64,000 nucleotides of DNA from Asterochloris sp. CNOR1 (lineage: Eukaryota > Chlorophyta > Trebouxiophyceae > Trebouxiales > Trebouxiaceae): contig OZ017746.1 in the NCBI GenBank assembly GCA_963969365.1, forward strand, positions 930,001 to 994,000, read 5' to 3'. Below the pieces are notes generated by a model. It had not been told where the DNA came from, did no database searches, and saw nothing but the letters and a program-made list of their open reading frames with translations. Positions 11,973-24,200 of the stretch are shown in pieces (the first letter of the stretch is position 1; each line of letters starts with the position of its first letter). The translations under genes were made by a program, and so were the position numbers.

Positions 11973-12353
11973 TGATGTGGTCCGTCAGGTGCTGCAGATA
12001 GTGTTGGCGGGGAGGCAAAAGCTTCCTGGGTCAAGGCTGGCCTGTGACATCCACACAGGCTGGGCTGCAGCGGATGGACTTAACAACTCGAGGGGTGGGA
12101 ATGTTTCATGCTGTGCGGGTCATGTAGTGACTAGTAGTCGCAGGGATGATAGGCAGACACTCTCAAGCTGGTGCAGGGTGCAAGCAGGCAGGACCAGTTG
12201 CTAGATGTGGCCGTGAACTTGAACGAAGCAGTGCTTTGCGTGAGCAAGTCGCGTGGCCAGCGCCCAAGACCGATTGATACACCGGCAGAGGGCAACATCA
12301 CTGGCAGGTCACCTGTGCAGGCAGACCTGCGGCAGCTTACCCCATACACACCC
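11973..12353. promoter_or_regulatory. Shared upstream region of the 11972 gene and RIBA
   Basis: The start codon of the minus-strand gene (11972) and the first in-frame ATG of RIBA (12354) are about 380 bp apart, head to head, so promoter elements for both should lie here. The RIBA frame stays open upstream to 12171 but without an ATG, so part of this may be RIBA 5' UTR. No TATA box or clear motif was identified. Confidence 0.4.
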
Positions 12354-15045
12354 ATGTACCAGCAATTCTCCCCTGAGGCGCGGCAACTACCTGCCAGTAC
12401 CAGTGGCAGAGGAGCCTGGCCAGCCACGCAGCCATGCTGCAACCAGCTGCGGCGGCACGCACACTGCCACGCCCATGTGGCAGCTCAGCAGCGCCAGAGG
12501 GGCCAGAAGCACAGGCATCATTCCAGCACCTCCCCATCAGCAGGAGGAGTCAATGCTGAGGTCCTGCGCAGCACATTCGCAGCTGAGCAGGGCGCCAGCC
12601 GGGACTGGGATGAGCCCGCTCAGGGCTTCAACAGCATCCCAGAGGCCCTGGATGACCTCAAGTCTGGGAAGTTTGTGGTGGTGTTAGACGACGAGAACAG
12701 GGAGAATGAGGGGGACCTCATCATGGCCGCTGAGCACATGACGCCAGAGGTAAACATTTTGCTGAACTCTGTGGGTCTGTCAGGCCAAGCTTCTTTGCAT
12801 GCAGGTCATTGTGGTGCAGGTGTAGCTGCAGGCCTCCCAGAACTGGTGTGAGGGATAGGTGCCTCAGGCCAGGCGCCTGTGTTGAACGTTGGGCCCAGAC
12901 TTGGCCGGTGGACATCCACACTGCTTGCCCTGCCTGCAGGCAATGCACTTCCTCATTCAGAAGAGCGGTGGCGTCGTCTGTGTCTGCATGGAGGACAGGT
13001 ACCTGCTCTGCTCTCCCTCCTCTTGGCTGCTGGCACTGACTGCTGTGCTGCGCTATGCGTGCGGCCGCTTCCCTTCCGCGTTCCTGCACCAGCCCCTCAG
13101 GCTTGCGCTGACCACCTGCCAGATGGGGCAGTCCAGGGCCTGCAAAGCAGACAGCACCTAGCAGCTGGTCCTGCCTGCAAGAGAATCCATTGCCTGCTGT
13201 GCAGCGCCTGCGACCGCTTGGACTTGCCCCTGATGGTGCCCACAAAAGAAAACATGGAGTCCATGTACACTGCTTTCACAGTCTCGGTGGACCTGCGGGA
13301 GGGGACCAGCACAGGCATCTCAGCCAACGACAGGAGCGCCACGGTGCGGGCGCTGGCTGACCGCAGCAGCAGCCCCGCTAGCCTGCGGAGACCAGGGCAC
13401 ATCTACCCCTTGCGCGCCAAGTGAGCTGGAGCCGCACCGTGCTGACAGAAGGGTGTCGTGTCACGCTGGGCTGTACCTGAGAGCTGCTGCCCCAAGGCAA
13501 TGGCATGGCGCTGGTGCTGTAGCCTCACTCCCAGCTATGGGCGAGCTGGCACAGTCTGTCTTGGAGGATGACAACTGGTACTGCTGTACAGACTAGCCAA
13601 GTTGCTGCAGTGTGGCTATGAGGTACACCTCGACCACTGCAGCTCCTGTGCTGCAGTCAAGTCCCCACTGGCTGCAGGGAGGGAGGTGTGCTGCGGCGCC
13701 CAGGCCACACAGAGGCAGCGGTGGACCTGGCCCGCCTGGCTGGCTGCGAGCCCGTGGGAGTCATCTCCGAGGTCATTGACCCCAAAGACAGCAACATGCT
13801 GCGGGGGCCTGAACTGCAAGCCTTTGCCCGCGAGCACGACCTCAAGTGCATCACCATTGCCGACCTTGTGCGCTTCAGGTGAGGGCCATGGACATGTGCA
13901 ACTGTGCACGCCGTGAAGGTACACCCCTCAGCATTGCCCCAACTAGTGTCAGGCACAGCACATTCTCCTTGAAATTGTACATGAGTCTGCATCCTTGCCA
14001 CGACTGAAGCGCATCCAATGTGTTGGCTGCTTCAAGAGCAGGTCAAGCCCTCAGGAGGTCAAGTTCAGAGTTGCTGGTACACCGGGTCAGCTGGAAGGCT
14101 CTGCAGCAGCAGCAATGCCAGCTGCTGCTCTCTTGTCTCTGCAGCATCAACAATGAGCCCTGCTGCAGGGTCAAGCACGAGCGGCTGGCCCAGCGAGTTG
14201 CCCAGCCCGAGCGCTTGGCCACCCGCCACGGCAGCTTCATGGTGCACACCTACCGCTCCCTCCTGGACGGGGGCCAGCACCTGGCGCTGGTGCACGGCAA
14301 CATCAGTGACAAGCAGCAGGTGAGCTGGCAAACATGACAGCAGTTCCTGGCAGGCAGCACACCTCCACACCGCCGTCCTTGTCCAGTTGTCGTTTCTGAG
14401 AGCAGCTCCTGATGTGTCTGCCTGGCTCCCCTATATGAGCCTGGCTGCTGTCTTGCAGAGTCCTGTCCAGGGCACCTTGACGATCCCCAAGCCTGCAGCA
14501 AACTGGCCCGTCTGCAGGTGTTGGTGCGGGTGCACACGGAGGACCTGCTGGCAGACGCCTTTGGCGGCAGCCGTGACGGCGGGCAGTCCCAGCTGGACCT
14601 GGCCATGGAGCACCTCAGCAGAGCAGGGGAGGGGGTGCTCATATACCTCTGCAACCAGCGAAAAGCAGATGCCGCGCTGCCCCGCTCGTGCAGTCCTGCA
14701 GATGCTGTGCATCCCAACCCAGGGCTGCCCCCGGTGGAAGCCGCAGGCAGCACGGGGGCACCCTATGCTGGCGACCTGCGGGATTATGGCATGGCAGCCT
14801 TCATGCTGCAAGAGCTAGGGGTGGCCTCCATCAGGCTGCTGGTGGACGATGGGGAGAGTTTCAGCACCCTGTACGGTCATGGCATCAGGATAGTCAGCGA
14901 GATGCCACTGCACTCTGATGGCCAGATCAGCAGCGGCAACGGCGTCAGCAACCATGAGCACTTTGCCAATGGCAGTGATGCTTCTTTGAAAAGCTGGTAC
15001 CCCTCACCCACAGGAGCGTCTGCAGTGGGTGCTGCCAGGACTTGA
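12354..15045 (+). CDS. RIBA: RIBA-type riboflavin biosynthesis protein: DHBP synthase with a degenerate GTP cyclohydrolase II domain, about 524 aa
   Basis: Exons 12354-12749, 12940-12998, 13205-13420, 13678-13878, 14145-14319, 14518-15045; phases all match. The N-terminal ~100 residues are Gln/His/Ser/Ala-rich, as expected for a chloroplast transit peptide; the ATG at 12354 is the first in frame but not proven. The first domain (RibB) makes 3,4-dihydroxy-2-butanone 4-phosphate from ribulose 5-phosphate. It keeps [45 protein letters not shown] and [17 protein letters not shown], so it should be active. The second domain (RibA) is recognisable by [20 protein letters not shown] and [17 protein letters not shown]. 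However, where the zinc cysteines belong it reads [17 protein letters not shown], with no cysteine, and the arginine-rich RQEGRGIG-type catalytic segment is replaced by an unrelated Pro/Ala stretch. It therefore resembles the land-plant RIBA3 paralogue, which is annotated as monofunctional. Its polyadenylation candidate is at 15112. Confidence 0.9.
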
Positions 15046-15111
15046 TGGCCAGCTGCAGCCAGTGAGCTGCTTGTGTCGGCAGTTGAGTTACACTGAACGG
15101 TGCCATCCTTC

Positions 15112-15117
15112 AATAAA
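15112..15117 (+). terminator. Candidate polyadenylation signal AATAAA for RIBA
   Basis: AATAAA lies 67 bp after the RIBA stop codon, in the 248-bp gap to the tail-to-tail MSH2 gene. Green algae often use TGTAA instead, so this is only a candidate. Confidence 0.3.
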
Positions 15118-15293
15118 TGTGCCAAGCATATGGCTTGTCAGCTGCAGTGTGGTATTTAAGTGACCAGCATGCCTTACGCAGGCAGCGCATTCCTATTCAT
15201 TTGAGCACACCATCACATTCTTGGGGGGGGTGATGTTCCCAATAGCAGCACAAGCAGAGAAGCAGTGTCACAAACAATTAAGTGGTCACATCC

Positions 15294-18200
15294 TCAGCCG
15301 ACTGTAGTCAGCAGTTGCTGCAGAGCCGGGAACTGCTCTGCCTCTGTGACAAGCTGCTGGTAGAGCGCCTTGGCCTGCTGGACGCCAGCGTCCTGCTGCA
15401 CAGGAAGGGCAGCAAACTCCTCGAGGAAGGCGCGCACCCGGGCTGTGGCCTCAGCAGCATCAGGGTCGACCTTCTGCCGCTTCGCAGCTGGCTCGGCGCC
15501 ATTCCCATTTGCCTGCTGCTGCAGCATGGTGCAGGCGTAGCGGGCCAGTCAGCAGACAGGGCTGCAACAAGATTGAGGAGCTGTGCTCACACAGTTTCAG
15601 ACGGGGTACCAGTTGTGCGTCACGGCATGCTCCTTGAGCCAGCTTCGCAGGATCCTGCCAGCCAGATGGCTGGTTCTGGCCTCTTTTTGGTACGTAGCGC
15701 TGGCAGCAGACTGTCAACGCAATGCAGGAAACTGGCCACAGAGGGGCCCAGCTTAGATGTCCTGCTGCATGAGGCCGTCAGGCAACTTCAGCAAAACCTG
15801 CTGAAGTAATCAGGCCTGTGACACAACCTCTTGTAAGTGAGCGACACGGGCAAAGAGGGCTGCTGCACCTGCAGGTCAGGCACATTGTGTGGCGCAGATC
15901 GACCTGCGGCAGAAGCCTGCCAATTGTTACCGGGCCCTGCCCGACTGATGCACAGGCGTGCCAAGCAACAGCAAGAGGACCCCGGCTTCAGGAGCAGCAT
16001 TCAGGTCTTCTGAATTGGCTGCATTTGGCCCGAGTGCCACCACAAGGCTGCCGCCAGCAGCAATGGGCCAGTCACCTTGCCGTACAAGGCACACCGTCAG
16101 TCAAAAGCATGAGCCCACCTGCTGCAGCTGCATGGGCTGCGAGAAGTCCTCCAGCTCAGCCGCCTTTGCCCGCGCGAGCGCGACCACCTCAACTGGAAAG
16201 TGCGCGAATTCGGCTACATGGATGCCAAAGGACTGATCGCAGGCGCCCGGGCTGACCTGGTACAGCATGGTCAGCTTACCTGTGGCCTCGTCAATGGCCG
16301 TCTCGACATGCAGGTTGGCCACCCCAACTGGCCCCTGCAGGGCAGGAGCGGTGCTGTGTGATGGGTGCCACAACAGGTGTCTGAAGACTGAGCAGGGCAG
16401 CAGCAAGGCCGTCAACTTCTGGGATGCCATGCCCGAGCCGCTGCCAAGCAACTGGTAAGGAGCGCATTCTGCCCTTGCACATCTGGCAGCAGGAGGAGGC
16501 ACAGCCAAGCGAGCGTGGCCGTACGCGTCACTATGCAGGGCCGCTCAAGGGACCCTGCCATGCAGGCCTTAGGGCCAAGCAGCTGCGCACCAGGAACGCA
16601 GAGCATACCTGCAGTGCTGTGAGCTCGTGGAAGTGGGTGGCAAACAGGGTAGGGCACCCAATCTCGGCCATCAGGTGCTCTGAGATGGCCCAGGCCAGGC
16701 CAAACCCGTCAAATGTGGAGGTGCCCCGCCCCAGCTCATCGATGATGACCAGCGAACGACTGGACGCGCCCTGCAGCAGCGCAGTCCAAATCCTCAGTAG
16801 GTGAAGCACCTGAGGCTGCAGGCTGCGTGAGCATTGCAGCAGCATAAAAAACTCAGCAACAGTGTATGCAAGCAGCAATGCAGCCTGGCCAGTACTGAAT
16901 GCCTCTACCTGAAAGGGTATGTGAGCTGCAGGGACAACTTTTTGACTGAGCTCAATCAGCTTCTCTGCCCTGGCACATAGGCTGCAGCACAAGAGGCAGG
17001 ATGCACGAAGCTTGCTGGCACGCTGCTGTCTCTCCACACCGGCTGGTTGATAAACACATAGTCCAGATGCAACAACGGGGGCTGAATACAGGAACCACAA
17101 TGCAGCACAGCATCCAGCATGCCAGCCCCAATCAGCTGGCCGCCAGCCCCTTGCCTTGAGAATGGCTGCGGTCTCCAGCATCTCGGCCATGAAGGTTGAC
17201 ACGCCGCGCAGCTGGCAGTCCCCCGCGCCAACGCGGGCAAAGATGCAGTCCCGCACTGCAATGCGCGCCTCGTCGCAGGGGACGAAGCAGCCCACCTGAG
17301 CCATCAGCACATTCACCCCCACCTGCAGGGGCAGGACCAGGCAGCGCTGTTGCTGGCATGCTCTCAGCGGGGCCATTTTGCACATGCGATGTTGATCTGA
17401 CCATCCCGCACAGTACCGGTGGGCTGCAGGCATCTGCTCAGCGTTCTGCGTCCCTTGAGGGAGGGTGTCACGACACAACCTAGCTGCAGAGCCCTCCTCG
17501 GGGTCACTCTGCTTGAGGCCGGCAGGCCAGTCAAGTCAGCCCATCCAGCAGCCAGAAGGCATGTATCAAAGATTGATCAGGCCCACCCACAGAAGGCACA
17601 GACCGCCCAGTCCGACCTGGCGGATGTAGGTGGACTTGCCCCCCATGTTGGGGCCTGTAATGATCTGAAACCAGCTCTCCCCCCGTGCCATGATGCAGTC
17701 ATTCTTGATGAACTCCACACCGTCCTGGGCCTCCACGCAGGGGTGTCGGCTGCCTTTCTGCACCACGAAAGTAAGTGTGCTGTCAGATTAAGTCTTCGTA
17801 GAGGGCAGGATGAGCAGAACAAGTTTGACACAGCCCGAATCACACAATGCCATTGAGCATATAGGATGCGGCATGTAGCACAGCCTGCATTGCAACCTTG
17901 CTGCATGCACAGGCAGCCCCTGCGCAAATGTGTGCCAACCACCACATAGTAGGATCTCACTCCCTGCACAGAGCGTGCAGAATGCCTCACCAGAACCAGC
18001 TCCCCGCCGTCTGCTGGCAGCATCTTTGGCCGCACATAAGGAGTGGGCGCACTGACAGACAGCTCTGCAAAGCCCAGCAGCACGTCCAGCTCTGCCAGCA
18101 GGGCGGCCACAGCCTGCCACACCTCCACAAAGGTGTGGGCCACACCCACAACCTGCAGGGCAGGCAGTGCCAGGGTGGAGCAGGCATGCTGGAGGGCAGA

Positions 18201-21200
18201 ATTGAGGTGGCGGTGGGCTCCCTGATGAGAGCCCCAGGGGCTGGACCCTGCTCACGCAAAGAAAGCAAGGCATCGCCTGATGCGCTCCCTGATGAGGGCA
18301 CCAGCATCATTTCCGTGATGCCTCAAGACTTGCCACCAAAGGTCCCAAATGAGGGCAGGACAGGATGCTTTCAACATCTCATTTGAGCTTGGCTGAGCAT
18401 GTTGAGATCTGTCTTGGTCTCAGGCGTGCAAGGACAGAGAAGTGGAATGTGTGCACCCCACCTGCTCCACCAGCTGCTTCTGCATGTCGTCATATTGCCC
18501 TGCCAGGCCCTGCAGGCGCTCAGCTGCCTCCTTCAGGCCCCGGTTCGTGAACTTGGTCCCATCCTTGCGCGTCTCCAGCGTCTGGTATTTGGCCTGCAGC
18601 TTCTTGCGTACCTGTAGGAAAGGGAGCATTGTGAGCAATACAGAAATTGGCCAGGGTGCCTCTGCTCACGGCACCTATCAAGCAGCCAGGGGCTGCACAC
18701 ATTATCACGACTTGCACATCTGCAAGAGTGGAAGCTCTATGAGCTGTAGACCTGCGTATGTGAGGAATGGCCCAGGTGCCACCTGTGCTTATGGCACAAG
18801 CCGCTGCAGCCAGAGGCACCTGGCAACCGGCCTCAAGCTGCTTGCGCACCTGCAGGAAGGGGGCAGCACTGTGAGCTGGAGGCCTTCTACCCACGAGGTC
18901 TGGCCAAGGTGCCTGTGCTCATGACTTTTTGGAGATGTCAGTGTCTGGTACTGGCCCTGCAGTTTCCTCTGCAACTGCACCCGGAATCCAGGGGCCAGCA
19001 GCTCAGAATGTGCTGTGCAGCAAGAGGTTGGCTGCAGAGGCCTGAAGTGCTGTGCAAGGGGCAGCTGGATCCCTGCCAACCAGGGGTGCAGCTCATGTCA
19101 ACATGGCTTTCGAAGCTGCATGCTGCACCACACGCAGTAGGCCTGCCCTGCGCCATGGCAGAGAAAAAGAAACCCGCCTTGTGCAGGACGGCACACGCCG
19201 TGGAGCCTTCATCGAGCCTGCAGCTCCCGCCTGCCCAGCAAAGCTGAGTAGGCTGCATCCTCCTTCAGTGAAAGGTTAGCTGGGGCCTCACAAAGAGGGC
19301 TGGGTTCCCAAACTGACCTGCTTCTCCTCTTTCTGTGTGATGCGCAGGCAGCGCGTGCGGCTGTTGTTGAGTCGGTGCCACTCCAGCTTGATCGTCTTGT
19401 TCATGATCAGGCCCAGGTCAGCTGCAGCAGCATGGGCAGTTCAGGGCCCATACCCAAATACAGAGAGTGCAAACTGCTGGAGGAGCATGGCTGTCTGGAC
19501 ATGAGCAGCAAACAGAAGTACTGCATCGCAAATTCACAGCCCGTAGGCATGCCCAGACATCTGGGCATTGGTGTGCCGAGCAGCACAGGTGGGCTGAACA
19601 GCGCAACGCTCTACAGGAGCCGGCTTGGCAGGAGCCTGGCTTGGCTGGCAGGCATGTTTCGTGGAATCAGCATGGCCTTGCGGGCTCGAGCAACAGGCAT
19701 GAGCTATGCAGCAGCCTTACATGCTGCCTGGGAAGCCAGCTGCTCAATCTGCTGCTCCACCCCAGTCTTCTCCTGGCGGACTTCCTGCACCAGGCAGGAG
19801 CACAAGGCTTCACAAGGCAGGCAGCAAGGGCGTGCCCCTCTGATTGAGAAGAGGGATGCACGCTGCCTGCCTGATGTGCAACAATACCAACAATAGCCAT
19901 GAAGGCATGGGGCACCTTGAAGGCACAGCGTCACTCAGCTGATGGATGCAGGCGGCCCAAATGGGCAAAGGCTTCAATCTGAGCCGGCTGTGGCAGGATG
20001 CGCAGCTGCCAGGGCAGGGCCTTGCCTGCAGGCCGGCATCGTAGGTGCTGCAGATGAGGTACTCGTCTGGGATCTTGTCCAGATCCACGGCCGCCTCCAG
20101 CAGCTCCTCAAACTTGGTCAGGTGCTCCGCATCATGGTATTCGCTCAGCGCTGCTGCAAATCTGCAAGGATCGTGTCTTTCAGCTGCACGACAGGCCTTC
20201 CTTGGCGGTCTCTCTCTTGTGCACATTGCCACTGCTTTGAGTGCGCAGGACAGCATTGCTGCCTGCCAGGAGGACAGCCCAGGTGCCCCAAGCTTTGCCT
20301 GGTAGGGATGCAAGAAGCGACAAGGACATGGCCGCCAGCTTTCTGGCAGATTGTGGGTGCCCCGCTGCAGCAGCCGCGCGCCCACGACTCTGCTGGTGGC
20401 ACTCTGTCACCTGCTGCGTAATAGCTCTGCGTGAGGCCCCTCGTGCGCCTGCAGCACGTCGACAATGGCTGGCAGCTTGCTGCTGGCGCGGTACAGCTGG
20501 CACAGATCCGCCAGCGAGCACCGCCGCCGCTCCAGCTTCCGGGTCAGGCGCTCCACGTCTGGCATGCCTGCAGCAAGGTAGCAGCAGCATGTCGGTGCTC
20601 TGCAACAATTGGCACCGTCCCTGCAGCAGGCGGCAGCTTGTGGCTGAGGGCCGCCACCTTCAGCATGTCTGCAGCACAGAAGCAGCATGTTAGTCCTGCG
20701 CAGCATGCTGCAGGGGTTTCTGTGCCTGCAGGACTCCGCGTGCGGCACACCTGCAGCATGACGGCCAATGTGTCAAGCATACAGCTGCCCTTGGCAGACT
20801 GTGTTGGGCAGGCCCAGAGCGGTGTAGCAGCATGCTGGTTGTGCACAGCAGGCTGCAGGCATACAACTGCTTGAGGCGCTGACGTATGCCTGCAGCAACT
20901 TGGTGGCAGACTGGTGCTGCGCTGAAGCAGGCTGCAGCCATGACACTCTGCAGCACAAGATGAGCCTTCTGCTGCACCATGGCTGGTCAATACATACTGA
21001 GAGGGCAGTGCTTTGTCATTCAACTGGGTATGGCAGGAAACTGCTGTGGCCAGAACAGGCTCTGCAGCATCATTGCCTGCAGGCTGAGGGGTCTCACCTC
21101 GCATGTGCTGGTCCCTGAGGCGCTCCCGCAAGTCAGGATCAGTGGCAAACGCGTCCACAATGTTGTGGCGTGTAGTGATCTCCTCCAGATTCGTCAAGGG

Positions 21201-24200
21201 CTGCTTCAACCAAACCTGAAGGTGCAGGAGCTGTGCTCAGAGCCCAGGGTGGGCACCCAAATCAGAGACTAATGTATGGCAGCAGATTGCATGGTGATTG
21301 TGCTGCAACAAAGGCATCAGCATACAGCAGGGCGGCCCAATTCCTCACAGGCAGCTCACTTTGCAACGGGAGTATGGCTGCAGCACACACCGAGCATGCA
21401 GCATGCCCGCCAAAGCAGGTTGGGTGTGATTTGACCTGCAGGGCGCTCGTGGGCAGCGCTGGTTGTGCTACATGCAAGCTGGCAGTAAAGGTGCCCTTGG
21501 CTAGAGAGTCGCAAGCTGCCTGCAGCAGGATATCCAAGGATGCCAACTAGGCCACCTCAACAGTACAACCTCAACAGTACAACGTACCCACCTTGCGCTG
21601 AAATCTGAGACGCAGCCAGATCTTGCAAGGCCCTTGCCTGGACAGGCCGAATGCCCCCATGATAAGGCAGCCTGTTGGTCCCACCTTGAGCAGCCACGCC
21701 CTCAGTCTGTGATGAACTGGAAGATGTCGCCTTCAGCAGCTAAGATGTCCAGTTGCCAAGCAATTCAGGGTGCTCAGGACCCTGCAGGTCCCACCTTGAG
21801 GAGGCGCTTGCCCATGGTCGTCCGCGCCCGGTTCATCAGCCCATACAGGCTGAAGCTGTCGTTGGCATCAAGCTTGGTCTTCATGACATTGAGCGCCCTC
21901 TGGGCAGCTGCGTCCAGCCGCATGTAGCGCCCCATGTCGTACAGCGACAGTGCAAATTTCCCATGGTTGTCTGCGTCTGCCAGGACCTCTGAAAATGCCA
22001 GCACAGCTGCAGCACAGGCAAAATAGAAGATACGACCCAGCAGTGAGGTGCACCTGCAGATGCGAGCACATACTGCAGAGCCAATCGAGATGTGGACCTA
22101 TCAGCAGGTTCGGTAGCCGCTTGGGAAAGCAGCTTCCAGCTGGTAAGAACATAAAAGCTTGCGGCCTGAGCGCAAAGCGAGGCTGAATGCAAGCAGGGCG
22201 GCATGCCCTGGCGCCAATGTTAAAAAGGAGGGAGGCCAGGTGCAAGGGAGCGCGTGCAGGACAGCGCAGCACTGCGCATTGGCTGTGGCCAGGACCCTTC
22301 ACAAACAGGCCGATGATGGGATGCATGTGAGCAGTGTCACCTGCCAGTGCCTGCTTGGCCACCTCGCGTTCTAGCACCTCACGATGCTGCTCGACGCTGC
22401 CGCCCTTGAGCAGGCGGGCCAGGTCCTGCAGACAGGCAATTCTAGGCTGACCGGGATGCGTGCCACAGGAGCAAAGCAGCAGAGCCAGCGAGCTCCAAGC
22501 AGCACGCGCTGAACCGCAGCTGGCTGGCGCCCAGGCAGCATGCACTGCTTTACACGGTGGGGCAGCCAAGGCTGCTCACAACACCATCTAGCATGTCTGT
22601 CCTGATATCTGTCTTGATTTTCCTGTGGACGCTAAGCCACTCCCTGACCTGCCGCGGCGCATCAGAGCAGGTGTGGCAGAGTTCTGAATGCCAAGCCTTT
22701 GCGCCACAGCATGCAGCTCATGACTCACAGAACCACGCAAGTGCGCAGCATTTCTGCCCATGGGCATGCCTGTGCAGGACAAAGCGGGGCAAGCTGACAG
22801 CATGGTGAGATGCCTATCTGTAGGGCTATCCCATCTGACAACCTTGCGGCAGTCTGAGGCATGCATGCCTGTGCATGGCAGTCTGGCCAAGCTGACAGCA
22901 TACTGCTGGCCCACCTGCTCCACATTCTTGTCTGAGAAGGTGGCCTTGGGCCGCTCTGAGGCCAGCGCGCCACACCGGCTCATCACGTCCCGCAAGCGCG
23001 CAGCATCTGTGCCACCTGTGGCTGTGTCCTTCTCCTGCAGCACGCTTCAGAGCTCAGAAGTGCATTCAAAACTTGCCTGCCGGGGGGCACAAGGGACAGT
23101 GGAAGATCTGCTCAGCAGCTTGCCCACTGAGCAGGGATGTCGGGACTGGCAGGGCATGAGGTGTGCACCAAGGAAGCCTTCACAGGCTGCACTACAATCC
23201 AGGGCGCTGAGGCCTGCCATGTTACAGTGCACAGCAGCTTCATGACTCTGCCCACCTCAACCAGCATGAAGCCTTTAGTAGCCCAGCTGCATCACCACAG
23301 AGACCCTAAGCGGGCAAACCCATATGCGAGTGGAGACCGTCCTATGCCCGGACCAGGACCTACTCCCCTGTGCAGGTGCAGCAACCAGCCCCTGAGGAGC
23401 CACCAGACTTCACCTTAACCAGCACGCACTCCATGGCCCTCTGTGCAGGCATGCCACCCAACAGGTCAAGCCATCCTTGATCAGCATGCTGTCCTCACGC
23501 ACCTGTACAGGCTCTTTACACCACTCCCAAATAAGTCACACCTGCCACGTTGCACTCCTTGGCACACAGATGCTTGGCACCACAGGAAGTCCTTACTAGG
23601 CCCGTCAGCAGGAACACCACATGTCTGCCTTGACCACTAAAAACCCCCCAGTGACACCTCGGCGTGCACTCAGGGCCCACTGCAGGTACGCTTTCTCAGC
23701 TGAACAGGCAGATGCCCACCTTGACCAGCACGCACTCCTTGGCCCCCAGCTGCACCACGACCGCCTCAAGGTTGCAGAAGTGCTCATCATCGGTGATCTC
23801 GCACATGCCCAGCTTACGCGAGGCGGCGTCACAGTACGCAATGCCTACTGTCCTGTGGCCCTCATGGGACGCAAGCATGACAGCCATCACCACAGGGACG
23901 TCCTGCATCTCTGTGTTACGGAAAAGCTCGTCATCGAAGCCACTCAGCTTGCCAGGGCTGGCCGTCCTGCAGGGCGAAGCAGCAATCTAGGCATCTGCGG
24001 CTGGAGGCAGCTGCAGCTGAGACAGTGCAGCACCTGGAGTGCATTGGATGCAGCGCTACCCTGCAGACGCAGGAGCGGGAAGGTCTCCGTTAGTTTGGCA
24101 CAGACATGGGAGAAATGGGAATGCATATGGAGCCGGCAGGATTGCAGGGGACAGAGCAGCACAGTGTGAAGAGAACATGAGGTGCGTCCTGGACACCATG

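Noticed and set aside
16531-17478. Long uninterrupted minus-strand frame through MSH2
   Set aside because: It reads through two MSH2 introns; the family alignment and the GC-AG and GT-AG sites remove the extra residues.
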